A stretch of 64,000 nucleotides of DNA from Prorocentrum cordatum (lineage: Eukaryota; Sar; Dinophyceae; Prorocentrales; Prorocentraceae), in the NCBI GenBank assembly GCA_963575745.1, contig CAUYUJ010017843.1, positions 110,139 through 174,138 of the forward strand, given 5' to 3'. The notes under the pieces are model-generated. The model searched no databases, was not told the origin of the DNA, and saw only the letters and a list, made by a program, of their open reading frames with translations. Below, piece after piece: positions 51,880-62,985 of this stretch. The translations under genes and the position numbers were made by a program. How positions within the stretch are numbered: the stretch's first letter is position 1; every line of letters starts with the position of its first letter.

Positions 51880-52122
51880 CTATTGAGCAGGGACCGACCG
51901 TCCCGGCATTCCTATAGGCCTACCACGACATGTTCTTAGAACTCAGAAATGTTCTGATAACAAAAACCATGTTCTTAGAACATAAGCCCGATGTGCTAAA
52001 ACAAGACACAGTCTCGGCCAGAAATGCTCTCATAACATTTCCTGGAAACCTCAACAGGTGCTCAGAACATTGCTTGGCAGGCCTATAGGCAAGCCATGAC
52101 GCTTCGCCACTGCTTGAACCTA
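51880..52122 (+). mobile_element. Family F foldback, copy 3 (best preserved)
   Basis: The left part (GCATTCCTATAGGCCTACCA, GACATGTTCTTAGAAC) is mirrored at the right (GAACATTGCTTGGCAGGCCT, ATAGGCAAGCCATGACGC). A family E fragment (CCTTGGGACACACGGAATCC) and a left-truncated family A follow directly. Confidence 0.68.
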
Positions 52123-52302
52123 TGAAGGGGCCTTGGGACACACGGAATCCCCATATTTTCCAATATCTTCTTTGGACGAAACATGAAGAATAGTCAAACA
52201 TCATACCCCCACATAGCCAAAAGGTAAAGAAAACATCGTCCCCAGACTATTGTTTTACTATTTGGGAATACTCCTCCTGCCGAGGGACATGCCCGACTTA
52301 AG
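52123..52302 (+). mobile_element. Family E fragment joined to truncated family A, copy 6
   Basis: After about 40 bases of family E comes family A interior (TTTGGACGAAACATGAAGA, CATCGTCCCCAGACTATTGT) and the intact right end CCTCCTGCCGAGGGACATGC then CCGACTTAA. The left end of A is missing. Confidence 0.6.
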
Positions 52303-52799
52303 CGTAAGTGCTGATTGCGATGCTGATCATGGCGCTTGCGCGGACACGTGCGCGGGTCGCGCTGCTGCTGGTGCCGATGCCAGGCTGGTACTCACGGGCG
52401 CTTCAGCGCTGCAGGTGCGGTGGCAGTGGTGCTGCCGGTGAGGACCCTCGAGGGCCGGAAGTGATCCTGGGCGCCCCGGAGCGAGCAGGACCGGATCGAG
52501 CCGCCGAGCTCGTGCGGGCCCAGAGCTGCTGCTGCGGCGAGCGGATACAACGCCCTGCCCGGCCGCCCCTTACCAGCCTGGAGCATATCCCTATCCCTGT
52601 GCTGGGCACCTCCTCATCACGATGCCAATCTTAGGGATTCCCTTATCCCCGCCCCCCACGGTGCCTCGGCCTGCTGGGGCGCGCCCAGCTGAGGCACGGT
52701 GGGCACCTGCGCCGAGGGCGCGGGCCGCAGCGGAGGGGGGAGGGCGATGACGAGGAGGAGAGGGCCTGGCCCTGGGCAGCCCTACCCAGGCCGCCAACA
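52303..52799. other. No gene recognised
   Basis: GC-rich spacer. GGAGCATATCCCTATCCCTG at 52577 resembles the family V end. Confidence 0.4.
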
Positions 52800-52972
52800 C
52801 TGAAGGGGCCCCAGGACACACAAATAAATACACACAACTAACAATATTCCCCATATGCTCCCATATGTTCTGGGTTTTTGTCTTCTCCCCCACTTGCCAT
52901 ATTTTCCCATCTTTTTCTGGGAATCGACGATTAATTGTGTCTGTGTGTTTTTCCCCCTCCTGAAACACGTCG
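52800..52972 (+). mobile_element. Family E repeat, copy 4
   Basis: GGGGCCCCAGGACACACAAA to CGATTAATTGTGTCTGTGTG then TTTTTCCCCCTCCTGAAA. Confidence 0.7.
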
Positions 52973-53639
52973 GACGCACGTGGACGACTTGGAGAACCCT
53001 GTACCCAAAGTCGCTGTTTGGGGTTCAAACTTGCGCACGGAAAACGGTGTTTTGGATTCAGGGCGCACGTGGGCGCCTTCGGGAGCCCTGAACCCCAAAA
53101 CAACGTTCTCATCTCTTGGGGGGGCATCTGTCACTTCCGCCGCCTTCCGCCAGCCTTCCGCCGGCGGAGGCGGCCTCGTTTTACTTCCGCCGCCCTGCCG
53201 CCGAGGAAGAGATGGCACCTCCTTCGATCCTCGGAGGCGAGGCCCTTCTTGGAACGCCCCCCTTGCAGCGGCAGCTCCCGTCCTTCCTGCAGGCTCCTGG
53301 CTCCGCCTGGTCCTCGCCATTGCCGTCCCCCCCTCTTCCCTTCTCCCCCGATGGGCGCCGCCTCGTCGTCGCTATAGTCCCTCCCTCGCGGCCGACTCCC
53401 AGCGCGCAACCTCGCCCTCGCCACCATCCCCCCCTCTCTCTCCGCCAGCGCCTGCCTCGTCCCGACCCCGCGGCCGACGCCCGCCGCCGCGGGCCGGCGA
53501 ACACGGCCGCATGCATGCCATCCAGGCCCTCCCTCCATGTACCGTTCCCCCCCCGGGCCCCTGCCCCTGAGAACATGAGTGGGCGGCGCCCACCTGAAGG
53601 GGGGCAGGGGGAGGGGGGAAGGCTTCCCAGAAGGAGCCT
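52973..53639. other. No gene recognised
   Basis: Related direct repeats near 52975-53100 share AACCCTGTACCCAAA/AGCCCTGAACCCCAAAA. The rest is GC-rich with Pro/Arg-rich open frames that are not accepted. Confidence 0.4.
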
Positions 53640-53935
53640 TCGGGGACCTACTGACCCGGGTCACTGCAAACCCGGGTCGGTCAGGCTTCGCAGGACCCGG
53701 CAAGATCCTGCAGGATCCTGCAGGATCCTGCTGGATCCTGCGCCCTAGCCCTTCTCAGTGCAGCCCTGGTTCTGCAGGATCCTGCACGACATGGCACATG
53801 GCGCTCCGGCTGACCCCCGCTTGCATGGACCCCCATCTCGAGGCCCCCGAAACCTGCCTCTGAAAAGGCCCTGGCCCTGCATCTGCAGACAAAAGAGCCC
53901 GCGCCTTCTGAGAAGCAGCCGCCTTCAGGGAGCCT
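53640..53935 (+). mobile_element. Family C repeat, copy 2, followed by family D
   Basis: CTGACCCGGGTCACTGCAAA, repeated CTGCAGGATCCTGCAGG, and GGCTGACCCCCGCTTGCATG as in copy 1. Bases 53858-53935 (AAAGGCCCTGGCCCTGCATC, GCGCCTTCTGAGAAGCAG) are family D, also at 59195-59275. Confidence 0.68.
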
Positions 53936-54774
53936 GTCCCCCTCCCCCCCCCGGCCCTCCCCCTGCCCTCTGTGCGCAGGGCCCTCTGTGCGCAGGGCCC
54001 CCCCGGCCCTCCCCCTGCCCCCCCCCCCCCCCGGCCCTCCACCACCTCGCCTTCCCATCGGGCCCGGCGGGGCCCAAGTCTGCCCCCCCCCCCCCCGTGC
54101 ACGCATGCCCTCCCCGTGGCTGGAAGCCCGCGGGCATCCGGCCCAGGTGCTGCCCCCCCCCCCCCCCCGACCCTCCGCAGCCTACCCCCTGCCCCGCGCC
54201 GAGGCCTCGAGCGGCCGCAGGGGCGCGTCCCGCGGCGCTCCCCCCTTCGAGCGCGGCTGGTCCAGACGACGGCCTCGTGACGCTTGCCATCGCGCGGGCT
54301 TCCCTTTCCCGTCCATCTCGGGTGGCGACGTGCGCGTGTCGTCCTTCCTCGAGATGGCCCAAGATGCTCCAGGATGGCCCAGATCTTCTGGTGCTGACCT
54401 CGCCGAGAACCCTGACCCCCGACGTCCTGATGTTTTCGCACGTCGACCCCCAATGGGGTCTCGATCCATTCCCCGGGACCAACTTTCATCCTGAGTCGCC
54501 TGAGTCGTTGCTTGGCGGTCCTGGGGCCTGGTAAGGGCCCCCGGAAATTCCAGATAGCAAAAAACCTGGCGTCGTGATGTTTTAACGACCCGAGGTGGTC
54601 TGAAAAAAACGCCCGCGCCCGAGCGATACCGAGGCCGCGCCAGAGGCCCCACGCACACGGCCGCGACCGAGGCCCGCCCGGCGCCCGCGCGCCGCGGAGG
54701 GGCCCCAGGGACGCGCGAGCGCGGCTCCCCCTTCGGACGCCCGAGCCTGCCCAGGCGTGCTCGCGCCAGTCTTG
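53936..54774. other. No gene recognised; C homopolymers
   Basis: Long C runs at 54016-54032, 54084-54096 and 54152-54168, with repeated GGCCCTCCCCCTGCCC. No gene. Confidence 0.5.
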
Positions 54775-54900
54775 GGTCGGGCATGCCCTCCTGCAGGCGG
54801 GTGTTGGAAGACAGGTTTAACATAGCGAACACGTACTCAACACATATTAAACATGTTGGAAGAACATTTAAACATGGTCGGGAAAGAATCAAATACCCAG
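54775..54900 (+). mobile_element. Family A-like left end, copy 7
   Basis: GTCGGGCATGCCCTCCTGCA starts as in family A and is followed by AT-rich sequence with repeated TTTAAACATG-like strings. No right end was found, so this is partial or strongly diverged. Confidence 0.45.
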
Positions 54901-55219
54901 GACCCGCCGTGCTCTTGAACGCTTTGCCAAAGAACGCTGGGCCAGAGTCAAATGTTTCACATTCGCGGCATCACTCTTACGGGTCAGATCGTTGGCAGGA
55001 AGGCGTCCACGGTGGGCGTGGAAACAGACTGATGAGGGATACTTGAGACATGCTTCGTGGGAGTAACAGCGCATTGCGATAGTGTCTCATTGCAGACCAG
55101 CGCCATGCGCGCTATGACAGAACAGCGCCCTGAGCTAAGTGCTGCAAGTGCCCGAGTGCAAGATGGACAAGAGGCAACTGCAGAGTCGATGCGGCATGGG
55201 CACATGACAGTGCCTGCGC
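54901..55219. other. No gene recognised
   Basis: Ordinary-complexity sequence without a recognised feature. Confidence 0.35.
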
Positions 55220-55511
55220 TCCGTGGCGCCGCATCCCGCTGCGATCTGCGATCAAACAGCGCAGCGAGGTCTCATGGTGGTCCCCGTGGGACACCCCTCC
55301 GCTCGAACTCCCAGGAGCCCACGAAAGTGGCGATGTCGCAAATCGCAGCACCCCAGGGGACGGCGAGGTCTCATGCTGAGTTGCGTGGGACACCCCTCCG
55401 CTGGACCTCCCAGGAGCCCACGAAAGTGGCGACAGTTTCGCAAATCGCAGCTCTGGGAGCGTTCCAGAACGCGCTCTGGAACGGATTGATCCTCGTCCTT
55501 GCCGCGCCAGG
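55220..55511 (+). repeat. Two 99-bp tandem units and family S copy
   Basis: GTGGGACACCCCTCCGCT recurs at 55286 and 55385, followed by CTCCCAGGAGCCCACGAAAG in both. The end (55440-55508) is the family S string shared with 975-1045. Family B starts immediately after. Confidence 0.65.
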
Positions 55512-55753
55512 TAACGTTTTCCTGGTGAACGTTTTCTGATTCCGCGTTTCGAGACTGGGCGGAAATGGGGGTAAAGGAGGGGAGGGGGTCTGGCTCCGGA
55601 CCTCCGCTTGACGCGATTGTTTGCAGCAGTGCGTCCCGTGGGGCACTCGACCTGCTCGAAACAGGCGCCAGAAACAGCTAAGATCTACTCTATGGGGGGG
55701 AGGGTGTGCGAGGGCCCGCGCCGATCGGCAAAACCACGAAACAAAAACGTTCC
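55512..55753 (+). mobile_element. Family B element, copy 3
   Basis: GTAACGTTTTCC at the left and AAAAACGTTCC at the right form the inverted ends. The interior has TCTGGCTCCGGACCTCCGCT, TCGACCTGCTCGAAACAGGC and GCCCGCGCCGATCGGCAAAA. Confidence 0.75.
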
Positions 55754-56257
55754 CTGCCCCACCAGACAGCGCCTTCGGCTTGCTCGGCTCCAATCTGGTG
55801 CAAGCACGCAACGCCCTCTTGGAAACGCCCACCTCTCCCCCACCCCCCTCCTTCCGCGCATCATCGACAGGCGGGCCCCACCAATCATGCCGATACGCTT
55901 CCTTCTCCTCCTGCCCCTCCCCCGCGCCGCTGCCTTCATCTGCTTCAGCGCCTCCACGGGAGGGGCACTTGACGCCTGAGCCAGGGGGGGGCCAAAGACA
56001 GGCTGCAATGAGCCGCTGACCCACAGGGTTGGGGGGGTGGTCAACAGAAAAGGCGGTGACTTTCCCCACCACACGCGGATACGAGTGAGGAGCTGTCCTA
56101 GACCCGACAAGCTTCAAGCCGAGACTCGAGCCCGCCAAGGACGAGGCATTAGTCAACGTCGCACTGCAGGTGCCGCCCTGGCTGCTCCTCGTTTCAAGGT
56201 TGACCTGGACTCCAGCCCGCAGATGTCGGCGACTACTCAACTACAGGCATTCCCCTC
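55754..56257. other. No gene recognised
   Basis: Spacer with GC-rich composition. No feature recognised. Confidence 0.35.
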
Positions 56258-56410
56258 CTCCTCCTCCTCCTCCTCCTCCTCCCTCCTCCTCCTCCTCCTC
56301 CCTCCTCCTCCTCCTCCTCCTCCTCCTCTTCTTCTTCGTCTTATTATTATTGTTCTTCTTATTATTATTAGTATTCATCCATCTTCTTCTTCTAATTCGG
56401 TTTCTTAGTA
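56258..56410 (+). repeat. (CTC)n then (TTA/CTT)n microsatellite
   Basis: CTC repeats at 56258-56330, followed by CTT and TTATTA triplets to about 56395. Confidence 0.93.
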
Positions 56411-56619
56411 ATATTCCCGGAAAGGGCCTGAGCCCAGGGTTCTCGTTTAGTTGGTTTCCCCCTCGGTTTTGACGGCTGTAGGGCCGGCGAATTTCTTTTG
56501 CGATAAATAACGAGGTCGCGTAGGGCCGGCGAATTAAAAATTGAGGATGTCCCTAGCGAAACGCTTGTTTTTGAAATCGCGATCGATAAATCACAGGGTG
56601 CGGGACACGTTTTGGTCAG
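56411..56619. other. Spacer with repeated GTAGGGCCGGCGAATT
   Basis: The string GTAGGGCCGGCGAATT occurs twice (about 56478 and 56520). No gene. Confidence 0.5.
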
Positions 56620-56832
56620 GGGCATGGCCCCAGGAAGCCCCAGGAGGCCCCAGGATGTTTAGGGAATGCCTAGGAAGCCCCAGGAGGCCCCAGGAGAGCC
56701 CAGGAGGCCCCAGGAGGCCCCAGGACGTCCCAGGACGTCCCAGAACGCTTCAGGAGGCCCCAGAAGGCTCCAGGAGGCCCCAGGAATGCCGAGGAGGCCC
56801 GAGGAGGCCTTAGGAAGGCCCAGGAGGCGAAA
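56620..56832 (+). repeat. CAGGAGGCCCC minisatellite
   Basis: About 18 imperfect 11-12 bp units; this is the reverse complement of the minisatellite at 13745-14460. Confidence 0.88.
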
Positions 56833-57042
56833 GGGGCGAAAGGGACCTACGTGTTTTCACACTTGTTCCGCTCAGGGGCGAAAGGGACCCACGTGTTTTC
56901 ACGCTTGTTCCGTTCAGGGACGAAAGGGACCCACGTGTTTTCACGCTTGTTCCGCTCAGGGGCGAAAGGGACCCACGTGTTTTCACGCTTATTCCGGTCA
57001 GGGGCGAAAGGGACCCACGTGTTTTCACGCTTGTTATGTGTC
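56833..57042 (+). repeat. 42-bp tandem repeat, five units
   Basis: Exact 42-bp spacing at 56833, 56875, 56917, 56959 and 57001. Each unit contains GGGGCGAAAGGGACCCACG, TGTTTTCACGCTTGTTCC. Units differ by one to three bases, so expansion is recent. A 14-residue repeat frame is open but not accepted as a gene. Confidence 0.93.
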
Positions 57043-57234
57043 CAGGCCACCCAGGGGGGTATCTAACATGATTGTTCTGAGCAAGGACCATGTGTTTTAA
57101 CGTGTCCAGGCTACTCACGGGTGTATCTAACATGGTTTCCCGAGCTGGCACCATGTGTTTTTAGGTGTCCAGGCCATCCAGGGGGATATCTAACATGGGT
57201 GTCCCGGGCAAGGACCACGTATTTTAACGTTCCG
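57043..57234 (+). repeat. About 63-bp tandem repeat, three units
   Basis: Each unit has GTGTCCAGGCCA.CCAGGGGG, TATCTAACATG and GGACCA.GTGTTTTAACG. It follows the 42-bp array directly and ends partially. Confidence 0.8.
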
Positions 57235-57985
57235 TAGCGTGTCCCCTTGGCATGTCCCGCGGTGCGTCCCCATGGCACGTCTCCTGGCACGTCGCCTGGC
57301 GCGTCCTTTGGGACGTTCCGCGGCGCGTCCTGCTGGCATGTCCCCCTGTCAATGAGCTCTGGGGCAGCTACTATGTGTTCAGGAAGCTCGAGCATAAGAT
57401 CCATATCAGTTCGGTCAGGACTCGGATGCAAAGGCGGACTCGATCCACAACGCTATAGAGCACAGTCGCGGCATGGCACATCGCAATTCAGCACGGCGCA
57501 GCACAGCACAGCCCTCGGCACGGTACATCAAGATCGATACATTTAGCATTGCAACCTGGCACGTTCCTTGGCACGTTCCGTGGCGCGTCCCGTGGCGAGT
57601 CCCCTTGGCACGTCGCGCGGCAAGTCCCCTGGCACGTCCCGCGGCACGTCCATTGGCACGTTCCGTAGCGCGTCCCCTTGGCACGTCCCGTGGTGCGTCC
57701 CCATGGCACGTCCCCTGGCACGTCGCCTGGCGCGTCCCTGCGGACGTTCCACGGCGCGTCCTGCTGGCATGTCCCCTTGTCAATTAGCTCTTAGGCAGTA
57801 ACTGTGTGCCCAGGCAGCTCGAGCTTACGATCCAGATCAGTTCGGTCAAGACTCGGATGCAAAGGCGGACTCGATCCACAATGCTATAGAGCGCGATCGC
57901 GGCACGGCACATCGCAATTCAACACGGCGCACAGCAGCACAGCCTTCGGCACGGCACTACATTAAAGTCGATACATTTAGCATTG
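57235..57985 (+). repeat. 431-bp tandem duplication with ACGTCCC minisatellite
   Basis: GTCCCCTTGGCAYGTCCCG at 57241 and 57672 begins two copies that share the GGCACGTC minisatellite, GCTCGAGC, GATGCAAAGGCGGACTCGAT, CACATCGCAATTCA and ATACATTTAGCATTGCA. Confidence 0.85.
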
Positions 57986-58440
57986 CATTTACCCGTCGCC
58001 CAATCAGGTGGCTTTGAAGCGGTACCATGCCTTACATTTCTGGATTCCTTTCCGGGTTCGTGGGTTGATCATGTTCGTTTTATTAGTCTTAGTATTCTTC
58101 TTTGTATTAGTGATATTATTCTTATTCTTATTATTAGTAGCATTCGTAGTATTATTCCTCTTCCTCCTCCTCCTCCTCCTCCTCCTCCTCTTCTTCTTCT
58201 TCTTCTTCGTCTTCTTCTTCTTCTGCTTCTGCTTCTGCTTCTGCTTCTTCTTCTCCTTCTCCTTCTCCTTCTCATTATTATTATGATTCCTCTTCTTCCT
58301 CCTCCTCCTCCTCCTCCTCCTCCTCCTCCNNNNNNNNNNNNNNNNNNNNNNNNNNNNNNNNNNNNNNNNNNNNNNNNNNNNNNNNNNNNNNNNNNNNNNN
58401 NNNNNNNNNNNNNNNNNNNNNNNNNNNNNCCTCCTCCTCC
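57986..58440 (+). repeat. CTC/CTT microsatellite containing a 100-N gap
   Basis: TTA-, CTC- and CTT-type triplets fill 58080-58329. Bases 58330-58429 are N. CCTCCTCC resumes at 58430. The gap has the round size of an assembly placeholder, so the true repeat length is unknown. Confidence 0.95.
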
Positions 58441-59194
58441 CCACACACCCCTGGGCCAGGACGAGAACAACAAGCGGTTTCGCAACGACGGCTGCTCGTG
58501 CCCAGCTGGCCACCGCGCGTACGGCCGGGGATGAATGGACTCGCGTGGGCGAGGCCCCCCTCGCTCCGACGGTGCTCACTCGCATGCGCGCGCGTACGCG
58601 CGATGGACAGAAGGGGGTAGCCTCTGTTCGACGCTGCGTGCCGCTGGAGGCGGTGCCAGGGTGTTGAGACCGCCCCGGGCTGCATGGGGGGGCCTGTTGA
58701 GGCCAGCTGGGACGGGGGCCTGTTGAGGCCAGCTTGGGCTCCGCGCCCCGGACTAGGGGGGGCTGTCTGTGCGCAACCCGAAGCCTTGCCATAGAATACG
58801 GGTGCTCCGCTGCGGGCAGCCTCCGATGCTTCCCTGGAGCCCACAACGAGCCAACGAGGAAGGCCCAGCTCAGAAGGGCCAGCCCTTGTGACATGTCGGG
58901 GCCATGACGCCGCCTGGGCCTCCCCGACGCCGAGCGCTGCATCCAAGAAGGCTCTTACTGAGAGGGGCCCAGGTGGGGAAAGTCGGATTGACCTTACGAC
59001 GCCCCCAGGAGCCCACCCCCCGAGGCGCCCCCCAGAGGGCCCCCAGAGGCCCCCGAGAGGGCGCCGAAAGCCACAGGCCAGCAGATCCGCCGCAGGGCTC
59101 TTGGCCAAAGCCACCCGTCGCCACCCCTTCGGAGCCGACTCTTGGCGGCGCGCACAGGAGGGCAGGGGGAGGGGGAAGGCTTCTTAGAAGAAGG
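58441..59194. other. No gene recognised
   Basis: GC-rich. A short direct repeat GGGGCCTGTTGAGGCCAGC occurs twice near 58690-58730. Frames are not convincing. Confidence 0.4.
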
Positions 59195-59559
59195 CTGTTT
59201 CTTAAAAGGCGCTGGCCCTGTATCTACAGAGAAGGCTCGCGCCTTCTAAGAAGCAGAGATGCTTCTAAGAAGCCTTCCTTCCTCCCCATCACCCCCTTGT
59301 GCGCGTGGCCGAAACTCGGTGGGATGCGGCTGCAGACCCAGAGGTCCGACAACGCCCTCTCTTCCATGCGCGGCCTCCCGGAGGTCCCGACCCCTTCCCT
59401 GCCGTCCTGGAGTCCACGTTTCATGGCCCCGAGGCCCGAAAGTGAGCCCCGGAGGCCGAGATAGGGGCAAAACGCCAGGCTTGAGCAAGCCACATCGTTG
59501 GACATCTGGGGATGCCATCAGAAGAGGAGGACCCCCCCGCCCAGCCGCCCCCCCTCCTA
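59195..59559 (+). mobile_element. Family D repeat, copy 2, and spacer
   Basis: Bases 59195-59275 match 53858-53935 (GGCGCTGGCCCTGTATCTAC, GCGCCTTCTAAGAAGCAG). Small AAGAAGCCTTCTTAGAAG-type inversions surround it. Nothing recognised in the remainder. Confidence 0.55.
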
Positions 59560-59730
59560 GTGGGCTTGCTTTACACCACCACCACCACCAGAAGTAGGAG
59601 GGGGTCCTCCTCCTCCCCCTCCTCCTCCTCCTCCTCCTCCTCCTCCTCCTCCTCCTCCTCGTCCTCCCACTCATCCTCAACCTCCTCCCCCCCGCCGACT
59701 TATGGTGGTGGTGGAGGAAAACAGGCCCAT
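59560..59730. mobile_element. Family U foldback, uninterrupted copy
   Basis: TGGGCTTGCTTTACACCACC and ACCAGAAGTAGGAG at the left, CTCCT..CCGACTTATGGTGG and GGAGGAAAACAGGCCCA at the right. The centre is about 75 bases of CTC repeats. This is the form of U without LINE-1. Confidence 0.7.
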
Positions 59731-60639
59731 GACCTCTGGCGGCGCCTGGACCGGGGCCAGTGTCGGCACGCTGGCGGCGGGGGCGGCGAGCGCCTGGGGC
59801 CGAGGGAGGGCGGGGGGAGCGAGCAGGAGTTGCCAGCGGAGTTGCCTATGGGCACCACGTGCCTGTTCACAGAGTTGAGCTCCGCGTCTCGAATGGCTGG
59901 CGCGCCTCAGCCGCCAGAGGGGGAGCGAGCGGCAGTGGAGGGGGGGTGGAAGGCCAGAAGGACCAGGAGGCGAGGACCTCCCTCTCCTCGTCCTCGTCCT
60001 CGTCCTCGTCCTCCTCCTCCTCCTCCTCCTCCTCCTCTTCCTCCTCCTCCTCCTCCTCCTCCATCTCCCTCCTCTTGTGTGCCCGGCATGCGAATGAGTG
60101 CACGACTGGCACGCGCAGCACTCGGAGGTCCTCGCGACTGCACCTGTACATTATGGTCGAGACCCTAGGCTACAGCTGGGCTGCTTCACCGTTGGTGGTG
60201 CCTTGGGTGCTGCATGATGAACGAAAGAAACAGCGGAAACATGCACTCAGACGGCACGTCATGTAAGCTAATTAATTCTCAGCGAAGGGCGAAGGTGGCA
60301 GCGGAGTCCACAAGCACCTTGCCAGGCTCTTCAGCATGGAGGGAGGGAGAGGGGGAGATGGGAAAACATTGGGGGAAAAGGCAGACGAGAAGGATGGCAA
60401 CAACGAGGCGGAGGACGAGAACGAGGAGGAAGAGCGGGTGCAGATAGAAGAGCGAGGAGGATGAACAGCGCGAGCAAAGGATTATCAGCAGGACAAGGGC
60501 GGAAGAGAAGGAACGGGGAAAGGGGACGACAGCCAGGCGGAGAACGATGTGAAATGGCTGAGTAAAATCAGAACGTTCAGAAGAACAGGAGGCAGAGAGG
60601 AGGAGAAACCTGAAAAAGAGAGGCGGGAACGAGGGAGAA
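59731..60639. other. No gene recognised; (CTC)n
   Basis: CTC repeats at 59985-60065. The remainder is GC-rich or purine-rich and shows no gene. Confidence 0.5.
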
Positions 60640-60830
60640 GGAGGAGGACGACGAGGAAGAGGAGGAGGAGGAGGAGGAGGAGGAGGAGGACGAGGAAGAC
60701 GAGGGAGGAGGAGGGAGGAGGAGGAGGAGAAGGAGGAGGAGGAGGAGGAGGAGGAGGAGGAGGGAGGAGGAGGAGAGGGAGGAGGAAAAGGAGGAGGAGG
60801 AGGAGGAGGAGGAGGAAGACGGGTCGCCAA
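60640..60830. repeat. (GGA)n microsatellite
   Basis: About 180 bases of GAGGAGGAGG with minor interruptions. Confidence 0.95.
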
Positions 60831-60887
60831 AGCCCTTGGGAGAAACCCACCAGGCGAGGAGGGGCCGACTGGAACTCCTCGGGGATC

Positions 60888-61100
60888 TGCTGACCCGCGT
60901 CAATCCAGACCTGGGTCAGTTGGGCCTTGCAGGATCCTGCAGGATCCTGCACCCAAGCCCGGGTCAGCGCCAAGGATCCTGCAAAATCCTGCAGGATCCT
61001 GCGCCCAAGCCCGGGTCAGTGCGACCCTGGCCTCTGCAGGATCCTGCAAGATCCGGCGCTCTGGCTGACCCCCGTTTGCACTGACCCCGTCTCTTGAGCC
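60888..61100 (+). mobile_element. Family C repeat, copy 3
   Basis: CTGACCCGCGTCAATCCAGA, repeated TGCAGGATCCTGCA, CCCGGGTCAG and GGCGCTCTGGCTGACCCCCG. Family B copy 4 begins about 40 bases later. Confidence 0.7.
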
Positions 61101-61138
61101 CCGAACTCCACACGCGTGGAGGCGGCCAGTGGGAGCTG

Positions 61139-61378
61139 GCAAACGTTTCCTTGTTCGGCGTTTCGACATTGGGCGGAGGGGGGGGAGGGAAGAGGGGGTC
61201 TGGCTCCCGACCTCTGCTGAATGCGACTGTTTGCTGCAGTGCGTCCTATGGGGGAAATGCTCCACCTGCTCGAAACGGGCGCCAGAAACAACCAAGATCT
61301 GCTCCACGGGGGGCGGGGGGAGAGGGGGGGGTGCGAGGCACGCCGATCGGCGAAACAGTGAATAAGAAAACGATCACA
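61139..61378 (+). mobile_element. Family B element, copy 4
   Basis: AAACGTTTCCTTGTTCGGCG to AATAAGAAAACGATCAC. The interior keeps all family blocks. The ends are imperfect inverses (CGTTTCCTTGTTC and GAATAAGAAAACG). Confidence 0.75.
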
Positions 61379-62059
61379 GGATTGATTGGGATCTCAGAAA
61401 ATCGGCAGGATGGGGGATATGACGCCAATTCCGGCCAAAAAATCTGTTCCCGGAACCCTCCCAGGGTCCGTCTGGTGGAATGAGTCACCCTGGATCCGTG
61501 TTTCACGGTCGCGGGGCCCGAAAACGGCCCCAGGAGGCTGAAAACGACAACGCTCCGAACCCAGAGCCTCCAACCTGCCCGCCCCTCCTGTTGGCCAGAA
61601 CCAGTGTTGGGACACCTCAGACTCCCAGACGGCTTCAACCACACGCCATGCGATGCGCCTCGGCACTCGAAAGGAGAGCGGGTGCTACGATATGAGGAGG
61701 GCGAACCGGATGAGCAGCAGGAGGAGCATAGCCAGGAGGCAGCGGAGGAGACGAGACGCAGCACGGCGACGGCACGGAGGAGACGAGGACGAGGAAGATG
61801 AAGGCAGGGGCAATGAGGAGGGCGAGGAGGGGGTGGAGGATCAAGAAGAAAGGCTGCGGGAGGAGGGGCAGGAGCGACCGTGGACGGGCGACTGGGCGCG
61901 CCCACCTCCCTGCGCGAGCGCGTGCCAGCGAGAGAGACAGCGGCACATAAAAACGCGGGCGTCCGCGGTCCCGCGGTGATTGCCCGGAGGCGCCGAGAGG
62001 CCGCGCGGGAACGGGGAGGAGCGGCAGCAGGGACAGGAGCAGCAGCGGGCGGCTGCCGG
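61379..62059. other. No gene recognised
   Basis: Mixed then purine-rich sequence. No gene or RNA recognised. Confidence 0.4.
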
Positions 62060-62162
62060 AAGAGGAGGAGCCGCAGCAGCGGCAGCAGGAACGGGAGGAA
62101 CAGCAGCGGGAACAGGGGCAGCCGCAGGAGCAGGAGCAGGAGCAGCCGCAGGAGCAGGAGCA

Positions 62163-62217
<55 letters not shown>

Positions 62218-62275
62218 CAGCAGCAGCAGCAGCAGCACCAGGAGCAGCAGCAGCAGGAACAGGAGGCGGGGACAA
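62060..62275 (+). repeat. (GGAGCA)n / (AGC)n microsatellite
   Basis: AGGAGCAGGAGCAGCCGCAGG-type hexamers at 62120-62215, then CAGCAG triplets. Frames are Gly-Ala, Ser-Arg or Ala-Pro repeats and are rejected. Confidence 0.92.
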
Positions 62276-62839
62276 GGGAACGCACAGAATCAACGGAGCA
62301 AGCCCCCTCGCATGCCACGGAGAGGGGGGGGGGGGGGGCGGAACCACCCTGCGCACAGGGGCCGCGCCAGAGCGCCCTCGAGGCTCCCGCTGATGACGAG
62401 CCCAGGGAGGACCCAATATAGGGGGGGTAAGAAAGGTACGCCTTTCGTGCACCCTTCGTACCCCTTCGGGTCCTAGGGGGCTCGTTTAGGGCCCCTTTAG
62501 GGCCCTTTTCGTGCAACCGTCGACGCCCCGCCAGGTATCGCCCCCCCGTTACCGAACGCCCAACACCCCCACCCCGGCGCTTCCCCGGGCATCACACCGA
62601 CACCGCGGAGAGCTTCCCCCTATTGGCTCCCCGCCGGGTTCGGGCAGTCCTTGGCCTTCACCCCAGAGGCCTGGCCGTCTTCCAAGAGGACTTCACGCTC
62701 CTCTCGTGACCAGCAAAATTAAGAGGCCCCTAACCTTGGGGACCTAGGTTAGGAGGGCCAAAAACCATGATGGACAGGGTTCCCTGCTCCCCCTCGTGTT
62801 CTTGCTCCCCAGGGCCAGAGGGGGCCAGGACCCGCATAG
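62276..62839. other. No gene recognised
   Basis: Includes a G run at 62325-62338 and a cluster of short inverted strings at 62430-62480 (GGTACGCC, CTTCGTACCCC). No gene. Confidence 0.4.
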
Positions 62840-62954
62840 GACTCCTTCCTCTCGGACTCCTCCTCGTCGGCCGTGTCCAGTGCGTACATCCCAGCACGAT
62901 GCATCGCCGCCTTCTGGGACACCTCTTCCCGCGCAGCCTCCAGCGCACGCACTG

Positions 62955-62985
<31 letters not shown>

